A DNA stretch of 64,000 bases from Leptolinea tardivitalis. GTDB lineage: Bacteria > Chloroflexota > Anaerolineae > Anaerolineales > Anaerolineaceae. The stretch is from contig NZ_BBYA01000002.1 of NCBI RefSeq assembly GCF_001050275.1, positions 224,580 to 288,579 on the forward strand, given 5' to 3'. Numbering within the stretch: the stretch's first letter is position 1; each line of letters starts with the position of its first letter. Below, in pieces: positions 8,368 through 16,503 of this stretch. The notes beneath the pieces were generated by a model. It made no database searches. It was not told where the DNA came from and worked only from the letters and a program-made list of their open reading frames with translations. The position numbers were made by a program, and so were the translations under genes.

Positions 8368-9403
8368 GCCAGGTTTTTTTGCGGTCTGCCTGCATTACAG
8401 TAATTTCCTGTGATGTGTAGAAAGACCCTGATGTGTTCATAATTCTACCGACCAATACTCCCCATCCTTGAGGCGGTGCCAGCCAGAGTTCGGGATTCAG
8501 GGAAGAATTGAACATATTCTGTTTCCAGCGAACTTCAAAATGAAGGTGCGGGCCTGTTGTGGCGCCAGTATCCCCGACAATTCCAAGAACATCACCGGTG
8601 TTGACCTGCTGATTGGGTTGAACATAGACTTCGTTCATATGGGCATAGATTGTGTAGAGTTTTTCTCCCTGGAACCCAAAGGAATGTTCAAGGGTCACAG
8701 CAATGCCATAAGGGTCTTTGGATTCATTGACTCCTGCATAAACTCCATACCCGGCCCATAGAACGCGTCCGGGTGCAGCCGCTCTAACCGGGGTTCCCAT
8801 GGGGGCATCGATATCTATACCGGTGTGAACAACACCTTCCCACTTCTCATTAATTCCGCCATAACGGTAGTTCCACAATGGCCAATTGATTGTGTTGGCT
8901 GAAATAGGGCGGGCGAAATAGAAATGATCATGCTCGCTCAATGCCCAGGGGATCGGGTAAAGCGGTGGACGCCAGTTTAATTCACCAGACGGTTCTGGGG
9001 TGGGAAAAGCAATCTCAAGAGGTTCTGCTTTGGCGGGGTCTGGTGTTGGAGCAACTGTAACCAGATTCATTGTTGGTGTTGCCATTTGTATTGTTGGTAC
9101 AGCAACAGTCGGTTCGACTGTTGATATATCTGTGGCAGCCATTGTTTGTATTTTAGTCGGGGTAGGCCAGGCTAATTCAATTGTGGCTGTGGGTGGAACA
9201 TCTTGCCCATTTGAGGCTTCTTTTTGAGCTGGATCATCAAGTGTTGGAAGCACTTTTAAAAGTGAACTTCCATTATTGGATTCAGTGGATGGATTCGATG
9301 CCTGAACTTCCGGGATGGTTAGATACGTTGAACAGGAAGATAAACTGATGGTTATCAAAAGATTCAAAAAGAATACGTGTAAGAAACTTGCATTACATTT
9401 CAT
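8312..9403 (-). CDS. M23-family metallopeptidase lipoprotein (LytM domain), frameshifted near 3' end
   Basis: Predicted surface lipoprotein with a zinc endopeptidase fold that cuts, or binds, peptidoglycan cross-links. The N terminus has a hydrophobic signal followed by the lipobox LSSC at about residues 21-24, then a long Ser/Thr/Pro-rich stalk to about 140. The M23 domain spans about 185-310, with the zinc ligands in HTGID and HLHFEVR and the supporting IYAHM motif, so it should be catalytically competent. The frame then runs out of register at an A7 tract (8374-8380), and the last 25 residues are probably not native; the true C terminus is encoded at 8128-8367. It is the last gene of a five-gene minus-strand envelope cluster, 31 bases after the TolB-like gene. 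Confidence 0.85.
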   Translation of the reverse strand: MKCNASFLHVFFLNLLITISLSSCSTYLTIPEVQASNPSTESNNGSSLLKVLPTLDDPAQKEASNGQDVPPTATIELAWPTPTKIQTMAATDISTVEPTVAVPTIQMATPTMNLVTVAPTPDPAKAEPLEIAFPTPEPSGELNWRPPLYPIPWALSEHDHFYFARPISANTINWPLWNYRYGGINEKWEGVVHTGIDIDAPMGTPVRAAAPGRVLWAGYGVYAGVNESKDPYGIAVTLEHSFGFQGEKLYTIYAHMNEVYVQPNQQVNTGDVLGIVGDTGATTGPHLHFEVRWKQNMFNSSLNPELWLAPPQGWGVLVGRIMNTSGSFYTSQEITVMQADRKKTWLVRTYIRRKICSQRSILW

Positions 9404-9434
9404 TTCAATTCAGTTCTCAATTTGTTCACACACA

Positions 9435-11342
9435 TCATTTACTTTTAACCGGCGTGGATGTTGCTTCCGGTGGAACGGCTGTGGGAAGCGGAGTGAGGGT
9501 ATTTTTGACAGCCGGCTTAGAGAAATTTACACCAGGATACATTTGCGATAACGCGGTGTTTAAATCCAATCCATCGGTCATGGCGAATAATGTGAACCTT
9601 GCACCGGGATAATACGTGATCCAATTGGATAAAGCCGGGAACCTTTCCCATCCATATCTTGCTGCCCATTCCGTAAAGTCTATCCAGTAGCCTTCTGGCA
9701 CGCCAATTTCTTTTCCGCCTTTTTCATAAACAGAAGGATCACCTGAATTACGGGAGGTTATGTCCCAGGCTTTATCTGTCATGGGACGTCCCTGCGAACC
9801 ATCCTGGGTACGAGTTTTCAGGAAAATCCTCCAATATGTTTGTGTGCCCATATCTTCGCGTACGAGTGCCATCCAACCTGAATTCATGGGCAGGTCATTA
9901 ATAGAAATTCCCCGGCCGGTGCTCAACCAGGAGTTTTGCATGCCTGGCTCTTCATTGGTATCTTTATCTGTGAAAGCAGCCTTCAGACTGTTGAGCAAAT
10001 CCCATCCGACCAGATTACCAATTCGAGTGCGCAAACCGACGAAGGATTCGTCTACAGAATCTAAGAGAGCCGGTGTAGGAGCAGAAACACCGTCTAGAAC
10101 CGCTAACCCATCCATACCGGCCGGTACTGGATCTTTAGCCAAAATTGGAGTCCATAACGGTTCTGCTGTCGGCGAAGGCGCTTCCGCCAAACGTGAAGAA
10201 AGAGCTTGAGGCAGACCGGCTATCTTCCAATCCATTCCCTGAATAGGACCTGGCAGACGAATTAATGGAATTCGAATCAGCCCTGTCTCTATCTCATAGG
10301 AAGCAAAGGCAGTCAGATTAGGTTGAAGAACCCGTGAGGCAATTGTCGTACCGGTTGGATCCCAGATAGGCCAATCGCCAGTACCCACTGTTTTTAATGG
10401 TTCATTGGGGTTGGTATTGTTCCAGATGACCAGTGTTTCAATTCCGTTGGTTTTCTTTGCCCAGCTCAGGAAACGCCCATCTGGTGACCAGCTTGGGTGA
10501 GTATCTTTACTTTCAGAGTCAAGGCTGATGTTGATAAAACGTTCATTGAAATTATCAAGACGGGCGATCCAGATTTCATCTTCACCAGAACGGTCGGAAA
10601 CAAAAGCAATTTGACGTCCGGTTTCTCCAGGCATCCAACGAGGTGAAAAATCAGTGGATGGTTCGTTGGTCAATTCCAGTGGCGCTTTTTCAGGATGCGC
10701 AACCTCCAAAAGGTATATATCGAGATTACCTTTGGTATAAGATTCGTAGGCAATCCATTGACTGTCAGGCGACCAGGTTGGGGACCCGTCATATTCCGGG
10801 GTGGATGTCAGCTGGGAGATTTCTCCAGTCAGCAGGTCAAGTGTATACAAATCCCAATATCCGGAACGGTGAGAACTGAAGGCGATCTTTGTCCCATCCG
10901 GACTAATACTTGGATCAATATCATCATATTCACCATCTGTCAGCCGAAGCAATGGCAAATATTGAGGATGATAGGCGAACAGGTGAAAATAAGCGCCATC
11001 TGCCAGAGAAAGGATTATTACTCCTTGCTGTTGTAGTCCTGAAAAATTCGCACTGGGTTCTGTGGGAGTCAGTGTTGGAATTTCAGGCGTAGGAGAGGGT
11101 GATTCTGTTGGAATTTCGGTGGGGATTATTTCTGTCGGAGTACTGGTAGGTGTTTCTGTAATTGTAGGCGCAGGAGGTAAAGTTGGAGTGGTGAGAACAC
11201 TACTTTCAAAAATCGGCCAGAGGAAGTAAATCGTTCCGGCAATATTGGCAATAATGAATAAAACCAATAGATATAGAACCACTTTGGAAACAGGTTTTGA
11301 TTTCATAAGGCCGGCATTCTGGGTTGGAGGATGGTTTTCCAA
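9435..11342 (-). CDS. Membrane-anchored TolB/PD40-like beta-propeller protein with unknown C-terminal domain
   Basis: A 635-residue surface protein: one N-terminal membrane helix (about residues 20-42), a Pro/Thr/Glu-rich stalk (about 48-100), then WD40-like PD40 repeats (ISPDGTKIAFSS, WSPDSQWIAYES, WSPDGRFLSWA) to about 370, as in TolB. The C-terminal 250 residues do not match a family I recognise; they contain YWIDFTEWAARYGWERFPAL and end in another Pro/Thr-rich tail. The listed start is TTG at 11342, only 5 bases after the preceding gene; ATG at 11306 gives a more usual N terminus (MKSKPVSK before the helix). Neither has a clear Shine-Dalgarno. The propeller may bind a cell-wall or extracellular partner; function unknown. 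Confidence 0.85.
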   Translation of the reverse strand: MENHPPTQNAGLMKSKPVSKVVLYLLVLFIIANIAGTIYFLWPIFESSVLTTPTLPPAPTITETPTSTPTEIIPTEIPTESPSPTPEIPTLTPTEPSANFSGLQQQGVIILSLADGAYFHLFAYHPQYLPLLRLTDGEYDDIDPSISPDGTKIAFSSHRSGYWDLYTLDLLTGEISQLTSTPEYDGSPTWSPDSQWIAYESYTKGNLDIYLLEVAHPEKAPLELTNEPSTDFSPRWMPGETGRQIAFVSDRSGEDEIWIARLDNFNERFINISLDSESKDTHPSWSPDGRFLSWAKKTNGIETLVIWNNTNPNEPLKTVGTGDWPIWDPTGTTIASRVLQPNLTAFASYEIETGLIRIPLIRLPGPIQGMDWKIAGLPQALSSRLAEAPSPTAEPLWTPILAKDPVPAGMDGLAVLDGVSAPTPALLDSVDESFVGLRTRIGNLVGWDLLNSLKAAFTDKDTNEEPGMQNSWLSTGRGISINDLPMNSGWMALVREDMGTQTYWRIFLKTRTQDGSQGRPMTDKAWDITSRNSGDPSVYEKGGKEIGVPEGYWIDFTEWAARYGWERFPALSNWITYYPGARFTLFAMTDGLDLNTALSQMYPGVNFSKPAVKNTLTPLPTAVPPEATSTPVKSK

Positions 11343-11347
11343 ACGGT

Positions 11348-12370
11348 CTATTTGGCCGCAAGACTTGCTTTAAATAAATCCATCGGATCAAACATCTGGA
11401 AAACACCACTTACTCGCCAGTTGCAATAGTTATGCCTGTCTTCTTCGGTAGTAATTGGGTCATAATGTCCCATATTCTTGAATGTGGCACCAGATGGACC
11501 GATGCGCATTTCAAGGTGAAGATGTGGGGCACTGGAATAACCGGAATTACCAACATAACCAATAATCTGGCCAATCTGGATGGCGTCTCCCTGTTTGAAG
11601 CCGGGAGCGGCAATCATATGTCCATAGAGGGTATACAGGGATTTACTGGATGAATTCCATTGATCTTTCGAAAGATCGGGACAGTTCAATTTATTGTTGA
11701 TTACAGTTCCAATAGGCTGCGTGGGAATCTTGATGGCATGCAGAATATTTTGTGGGAGTGATTCCAACGGGGTTTCAATCATCAGTGCATACCCATATGG
11801 AGGTTTTTCCTCAGAATCAGACATTGAGACTTTACCGGAAAAAACCGACAGAATGGGATTTCCCAGAATGGACTTGTTGCCTCTGCTCCAAAATGCAAAA
11901 TCTACACCATGATGCCCAGAATCTTCTCCAGGTGGAGGCATTTTAAATTCTTGTGAGATCAGTTCCTGCAAATCTCCAATATTAAAATCTTCCAGCGGGC
12001 TGCTGATGGTTAAAGTCTTCACAGCTACTGGTGAAGTATTGTTTGCCATGTTATCGGGTGTAGATTGGGTTGTCGGTTGGCGTGTTGGAGTAATAAAAGG
12101 TGTGTTGACAACATCAGGGGTTTTAATTAAACGTGCACCTGACCATTCACTATTTGCTATAGCAGCATCAATCGGTGAGATCGACGGTGTAGCGCCGGGC
12201 AAGACCACTGTAGCAGCCGGCAACTGACTTACTTCTTGATTCGTTTGAGGTAAATAAATAAAAACAAATGCTGCCGTGATCATCATTACAAAAACGAATA
12301 ATTTGATGATGATCAAAGTTACGCCTGTCAGCAAAGGAATTAGGTTTGAGAAATTATCCCTATTGTTCAT
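11348..12370 (-). CDS. Membrane-anchored M23-family metallopeptidase
   Basis: A 340-residue protein with an N-terminal membrane helix (about residues 12-36), a Thr/Pro-rich linker to about 115, and an M23 (LytM) domain from about 145 to 320. The zinc-site motifs HHGVDF, LYGHM and HLHLEMR are intact, so peptidoglycan hydrolysis is possible. It has no lipobox, unlike the other M23 protein of the cluster, so it is tethered by its helix. An insertion between the first motif and LYGHM, containing NKLNCPDLSKDQW, makes the domain larger than the minimal LytM core. It lies between the four-helix membrane protein and the TolB-like gene, apparently in one transcript. Confidence 0.9.
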   Translation of the reverse strand: MNNRDNFSNLIPLLTGVTLIIIKLFVFVMMITAAFVFIYLPQTNQEVSQLPAATVVLPGATPSISPIDAAIANSEWSGARLIKTPDVVNTPFITPTRQPTTQSTPDNMANNTSPVAVKTLTISSPLEDFNIGDLQELISQEFKMPPPGEDSGHHGVDFAFWSRGNKSILGNPILSVFSGKVSMSDSEEKPPYGYALMIETPLESLPQNILHAIKIPTQPIGTVINNKLNCPDLSKDQWNSSSKSLYTLYGHMIAAPGFKQGDAIQIGQIIGYVGNSGYSSAPHLHLEMRIGPSGATFKNMGHYDPITTEEDRHNYCNWRVSGVFQMFDPMDLFKASLAAK

Positions 12371-12405
12371 GAACCCCTGAATACCTGCAAGATTATGTTT
12401 TCGGT

Positions 12406-12444
12406 AGAAGAGAGGCTGACTTGAATTCCGTCAGCCTCTCTTCT
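12406..12444. terminator. Perfect 15-bp stem-loop without T-run
   Basis: Bases 12406-12420 pair perfectly with 12430-12444 around a 9-base loop. It lies between the end of the four-helix membrane gene and the start of the M23 gene, both on the minus strand. No T-run flanks it on either side, so it may attenuate or process the operon transcript rather than end it fully. Confidence 0.5.
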
Positions 12445-12456
12445 GGAATTAGTACA

Positions 12457-13173
12457 TTAGCGTTTTCTGGGAGCCGGTTCGGTAAACAGGTCTCCGGGCG
12501 TATCCAGATCATCCACAGGTGGAGGGGGTGGAGTTTCGCGATGGGGAGCTGTGGGAGCAGATTGTGAAGCCACTGGAGCTATGGGGGCTGGAGCTGTAGG
12601 TACAGGCATAATAGGAGTTGTTGAACTTACCGGGACTCCAAAAATAGCTGCACGAACCAGAGTTCCCAGTCCGGGGACATTCGCATTCTCAGGAGACCAC
12701 GGTTCACCGTAGAAGACAGCTCTGACTCTGCCTGAATACAGGAAGATCAAAACGATGATATCCAGGAAGGTCATCAAGGAGTAACCGCAAATGGCGGCAA
12801 CTGCAACTCCGGTAACAGCTCCTACATCCGGGAGCAGGCTATTAATTACCGGAATACCCGCTCCAAGAAGGAGGAACAGACCGCCTATTGATCCAAACAA
12901 TGCCAGGAAAACGGCACCCATGCGGGAGCTGTTTTTCAACCGGATTAGTCCTGAACCGATGGATGCATACCATATGCAGAGGACCAGACCAAAAATCGCG
13001 CCGATTACCGGCATAAACACAGCCTGTGGATTGGTAGATGCCGTAGCCAGATTGGGGATAATAGCAAAAACGACGGTTGCTGCAGCACCGAGCAAGCAGA
13101 CAACAGCCAGTAGGAAGTGGTATGATGCCACAAGAATGACACCATCCCATACTGATTTGTCGTTATTATTCAT
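12457..13173 (-). CDS. Four-helix membrane protein with Pro-rich cytoplasmic tail
   Basis: A 238-residue protein of unknown function. Four hydrophobic segments lie at about residues 12-35, 50-72, 82-108 and 118-148, followed by a short globular stretch with YSGRVRAVFYGEPW and a tail of about 60 residues rich in Pro and Ala that ends in basic PRKR. The ATG has a strong AGGAGG ribosome-binding site 8 bases upstream. The layout resembles small DUF4064/Yip1-like multispanning proteins, but I cannot assign it. It is second in the envelope cluster, after the WD40 gene, which suggests a scaffold or partner role for the anchored propeller and M23 proteins (inference). Confidence 0.8.
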   Translation of the reverse strand: MNNNDKSVWDGVILVASYHFLLAVVCLLGAAATVVFAIIPNLATASTNPQAVFMPVIGAIFGLVLCIWYASIGSGLIRLKNSSRMGAVFLALFGSIGGLFLLLGAGIPVINSLLPDVGAVTGVAVAAICGYSLMTFLDIIVLIFLYSGRVRAVFYGEPWSPENANVPGLGTLVRAAIFGVPVSSTTPIMPVPTAPAPIAPVASQSAPTAPHRETPPPPPVDDLDTPGDLFTEPAPRKR

Positions 13174-13255
13174 CCTTTATTCCTCCTGTATTGCAGAATC
13201 GAAGAATGGCGATTTCAGAATGGCTGTATTTTAACCTGAAATCATTCCATTCCAT

Positions 13256-15487
13256 TTACTGTTTTATCCCATAGAGACGAATTGTCCCATCAGTGGAACC
13301 TGCTGCAAGAACCTTACCATCAGACGATAAGGCAAGTTTTGTAAGTGCACCAGGTGTTCCCGGAGTTTCTGTGAGCAAATTACCGCTCGTTATGTCGTAA
13401 AACTCAATCCCCTGACCGCCAACTGCAAGGACTTTATTGTCAGATGAAAAAACCAGCGAGTTTGATCCTTTTGTTTGGAGATTGCGCACCATTGTCCACC
13501 CGTTGGTTTCCCATATATAGGTGTTGCCGTCTTCGCTTGAGGAAGCTATTTGACTGCCATCGGGACTGAACGTAATACTTCGAACTGCGCGGGAATGTTT
13601 TTCAATAGACGCGATCAATTCACGAGTATCGAAATTCCAGATTCGAATAATGCCATCTCCACCAGCGGATGCCAGCATATTGGATCCTTTGCGGAGTGTC
13701 AGTTCTATATCACCTTTTGTAAAACCGGTGATGTTATACAAACCCGTTCCAGACGCCATTTCCCACATTTTCAGGGTTATGTCCACCCAACCGCCGGATG
13801 ATGCCAGACGAGTTCCATCCGAATTGAAAGCTACCGAACGCACGCCGCCGCTGTGACCACGGAGCATATAGACTTTTTGTCCGGTTGAAATATCCCAGAT
13901 AATGATGGTGTTATCTGCACCTCCAGAAGCCAGGAATCGGCCGTCGGGACTGAAATCAAGTGTGTTAACGTTGCCTACATGACCTTCGTACAAGGCTGTC
14001 TGTGTGCCAGTCTTAGGATCCCATAAAGAAATTTTGCCATCCTGATTCCCGGCAGCCAGTACGGTGGCATCTTTGTTGAAAGCCAGTGTCGTGATAGAGT
14101 TTGTAAACCCTTTAAATGGAGCTACAAGTGCATCATCCGCCGGCCGCCATAAATGCAGAGTATTCGCACCAATTGCCAACAGGGAAGAATCAGAATTGAA
14201 TGAGACAGAATTAACTTCACCGGGAACTTTGCTAACAGTCTTCAATAATTTGCCTGTAGCAACATCCCATAAATTGACCGATCCATTCTGCTCACCCGAA
14301 ACAAGAGAAGCACCATCCTTTGTGAAAACGAGACTGCGTACGCCTGATGTTACCGATGTCAAACGGATTTGCTTGCCGTTGGTAGTATCCCAGAGAATGA
14401 AGGTATTGTCATCACTGGCTGTGGCTACAATCTTGGAATCTGGGCTGATAACCACCGCATTGACCGGTTTATAGTGGGCTGTAATTGATATGAATCGTAA
14501 ACCAGAAGCTACATTCCACATGGACAGAGTTTTGTCTTCAGATCCGGCAACCACGAGCTGACCATCTGGACTGATTTGCATTGTGCGTATGGGATTGCCT
14601 GTCCCTTCCAGTTGTTTGATCAATGATCCGTTAGAGGAATTCCAGATGGAAATGTTCCCATCAACACCCGCCCCAAGGATGGTTGTTCCATCAGGACTGT
14701 AGGCCAAACTGGTAATACGCACACCTTTTGTATCGATGTTTACTTGAGCTTCACCTGTTCCATACTTCCAGATAATGACGCTATTATCCAATCCGGCTGT
14801 AACCAGATGAGAGCCATCTGGACTGATGGCTGCACCGGAGATGCCAGTATTTAGAAATACAGGGTTTACTTCTGTGCCCGTTGATGGATCTAGATAAAAG
14901 AAACCTCCGCTGGTGGATGCAAAAAGGTAAGCATTACCAACAGACGAAGGAGCCCATAAAACCTGAGTGATTTTCCCTTTTCCCAATTGACCAACCAGCC
15001 TGAGATATGCCAGATTATCCAACCCATACGGCTGATCAGGCAATTGAATGGCTCCCTGAACGCTGACCACATTCACGTTGGCTGCCGGAGCCGGTTGCGT
15101 CGGATTTGCTGCGGCTGCCTGTGTGGGTTGAGGCTGAGCAACAGTCGGGGTGGGTTGTACCGGGGTGGGATTTTGAGGAACTGCTGTAGGCACCGGTTGT
15201 GATGGCACTGATATAGTCGGTGGTACTTCAGCCGGTTTTGTTGGAACCGGTGTAGGCACAGATGTTTTCTTCCAGAAGAGTGCCAATGGTGTCTTTATAA
15301 TTTTTGTCTGAGTCGGCCGGGGAGTAACCGGCATTCTCGCTTTGCCGGAAGTTCGAGTCGTTGCGAAAACAAGCATGGCAGCGGCAGAAATGACCAGTGC
15401 AATTGAAACAAAAATTTTAATCAGTATGGCAATTGTCAGGGTATTGCTTGAAAAATCCGGACGTTGTTGCAATGATGAGTTCCTCAT
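13256..15487 (-). CDS. Membrane-anchored WD40 protein with 14 repeats (two propellers)
   Basis: A 743-residue protein with one N-terminal membrane helix (about 24-45), a Pro/Thr/Gln-rich linker (about 55-140) and then WD40 repeats to the last residue. I count 14 repeats by their F/S-PDG...L-ASG...D-TI-IWD pattern, which fits two seven-bladed propellers side by side. The first and the seventh repeats are the most degenerate. The topology places the propellers outside the cytoplasm. WD40 domains bind proteins or glycans and have no catalysis of their own. The gene heads the five-gene minus-strand cluster and is divergent from a ParA/MinD-like ATPase gene. A probable -10 TATAAT lies at 15542-15537. 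Confidence 0.9.
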   Translation of the reverse strand: MRNSSLQQRPDFSSNTLTIAILIKIFVSIALVISAAAMLVFATTRTSGKARMPVTPRPTQTKIIKTPLALFWKKTSVPTPVPTKPAEVPPTISVPSQPVPTAVPQNPTPVQPTPTVAQPQPTQAAAANPTQPAPAANVNVVSVQGAIQLPDQPYGLDNLAYLRLVGQLGKGKITQVLWAPSSVGNAYLFASTSGGFFYLDPSTGTEVNPVFLNTGISGAAISPDGSHLVTAGLDNSVIIWKYGTGEAQVNIDTKGVRITSLAYSPDGTTILGAGVDGNISIWNSSNGSLIKQLEGTGNPIRTMQISPDGQLVVAGSEDKTLSMWNVASGLRFISITAHYKPVNAVVISPDSKIVATASDDNTFILWDTTNGKQIRLTSVTSGVRSLVFTKDGASLVSGEQNGSVNLWDVATGKLLKTVSKVPGEVNSVSFNSDSSLLAIGANTLHLWRPADDALVAPFKGFTNSITTLAFNKDATVLAAGNQDGKISLWDPKTGTQTALYEGHVGNVNTLDFSPDGRFLASGGADNTIIIWDISTGQKVYMLRGHSGGVRSVAFNSDGTRLASSGGWVDITLKMWEMASGTGLYNITGFTKGDIELTLRKGSNMLASAGGDGIIRIWNFDTRELIASIEKHSRAVRSITFSPDGSQIASSSEDGNTYIWETNGWTMVRNLQTKGSNSLVFSSDNKVLAVGGQGIEFYDITSGNLLTETPGTPGALTKLALSSDGKVLAAGSTDGTIRLYGIKQ

Positions 15488-15536
15488 ACGGAAGATGTAG
15501 GGAAACCAGACAATACAGAAATTTTCACGTATTGAG

Positions 15537-15566
15537 ATTATAATAGCAGAAATTCTTTCAAGGCAA
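15537..15566 (-). promoter_or_regulatory. Probable promoter of the WD40/M23 envelope cluster
   Basis: On the minus strand TTGCCT (15566-15561) and TATAAT (15542-15537) are 18 bases apart, upstream of the WD40 gene start at 15487. The -10 core is palindromic enough (ATTATAAT) to read TATAAT on the plus strand as well (15539-15544), so it might also serve the divergent ATPase gene, but no plus-strand -35 is evident. Confidence 0.4.
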
Positions 15567-15652
15567 AATTACGACACTTGCCTTTCACCCCGGCATACAG
15601 TTATTCATCAGGAAATCCGTCGGGAATTTATCTGACATGAGGTTCTAGTATT

Positions 15653-16447
15653 ATGATAACGACCTTTACATCCATGAAGGGCGGAACCGGAAAAACGACT
15701 ATCACGGGGTTGCTTGCCAGCTATATGACACAATTCTACAAGAAACGTGTCATTATTGTAGATATTGATCCCCAGGGGGGAAGTACGACCCTGTTTTGCG
15801 GGGGAGAAGCTCGTACAACTATTGATGGAAAAGGCGGTCCCACCGTTTTCAATGTTCTGGAAACCGTCCGCGAAGGCGGCGAAACCCGACAGGTTGTACA
15901 GAAATCTCTAATGCGTTCCAAATACAATGAAAATGTCTTTGTAATACCTGCAGATTACCGGGTAACCAGTCTATTAAGTATGGGCGAATCACCGGATATC
16001 CTTAAGTATGCTCTTGAAGAAGCCTCTTTCTCAGAGGATCTGATCGTGCTGGTTGACACCGGAACTGCGCCATTCCTTGTTTCAATGGCTATTTCTGCGG
16101 CTACTGATAAAGTTTTTGTCCCGTTGATGCTTTCCATGCAAAACCGCAAGCCTACGGCAGATACAATTCAACTTGTTCTGCGTCAACGTAAGCAGCTGGC
16201 CGGTATAGTTCCTGTAGGCATTGGCAATGCCAAGTGGGAAGAAATGACTATCGAAAGCTGGAATGAAAGTTTGAAAAATAATCCTTTGCTTTCCAATGCC
16301 AGAATTCTTTCCGGAATTCCGTACTCAAAAACACTCGTACGCAGTGAGTGGGTTGACCAGGTTTTTCCCGACCGGCTTACGCCGGTGTTCGCTGAGCTTA
16401 GTTCCATTCTTTTGAATGGACGAGCCCATACGGATATTGAACAATAG
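15653..16447 (+). CDS. ParA/MinD-family ATPase
   Basis: A 264-residue P-loop ATPase of the SIMIBI class. The deviant Walker A KGGTGKT with its signature Lys (K9) lies at residues 9-15, the switch I-like DIDPQGG near 39, and the Walker B hydrophobic strand ending in DTGTAP near 139. Proteins of this family position plasmids, chromosomes, division sites or surface machines. No ParB, MinC or MinE gene is adjacent and no amphipathic MinD-type C-terminal helix is obvious. It is divergent from the WD40/M23 envelope cluster with a 165-base shared upstream region, which suggests it could localise that machinery (inference). The ATG is preceded by GAGG. Confidence 0.85.
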   Translation: MITTFTSMKGGTGKTTITGLLASYMTQFYKKRVIIVDIDPQGGSTTLFCGGEARTTIDGKGGPTVFNVLETVREGGETRQVVQKSLMRSKYNENVFVIPADYRVTSLLSMGESPDILKYALEEASFSEDLIVLVDTGTAPFLVSMAISAATDKVFVPLMLSMQNRKPTADTIQLVLRQRKQLAGIVPVGIGNAKWEEMTIESWNESLKNNPLLSNARILSGIPYSKTLVRSEWVDQVFPDRLTPVFAELSSILLNGRAHTDIEQ

Positions 16448-16471
16448 AGTATTTCAACAGGAAAATTACAC

Positions 16472-16502
16472 AAAACGTCGGGAGTACTCCCGACGTTTTT
16501 TT
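16472..16502. terminator. Perfect palindromic terminator
   Basis: Bases 16472-16499 form a perfect 28-base palindrome (GTCGGGAG core arm) followed by a T-run to 16502. It lies between the converging ATPase gene (+) and DUF1015 gene (-) and can act in both directions. Confidence 0.9.
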
Positions 16503-16503
16503 G

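Noticed and set aside
9760..10209. 149-codon plus-strand frame
   Set aside because: Antisense to the TolB-like gene, with no recognisable motif or ribosome-binding site.
12791..13234. 147-codon plus-strand frame
   Set aside because: Antisense to the four-helix membrane protein gene, which has a strong ribosome-binding site and clear helices.
13256..15060. DNA repeat array
   Set aside because: The periodic sequence reflects WD40 protein repeats that have diverged at the DNA level, not a tandem DNA repeat or CRISPR.
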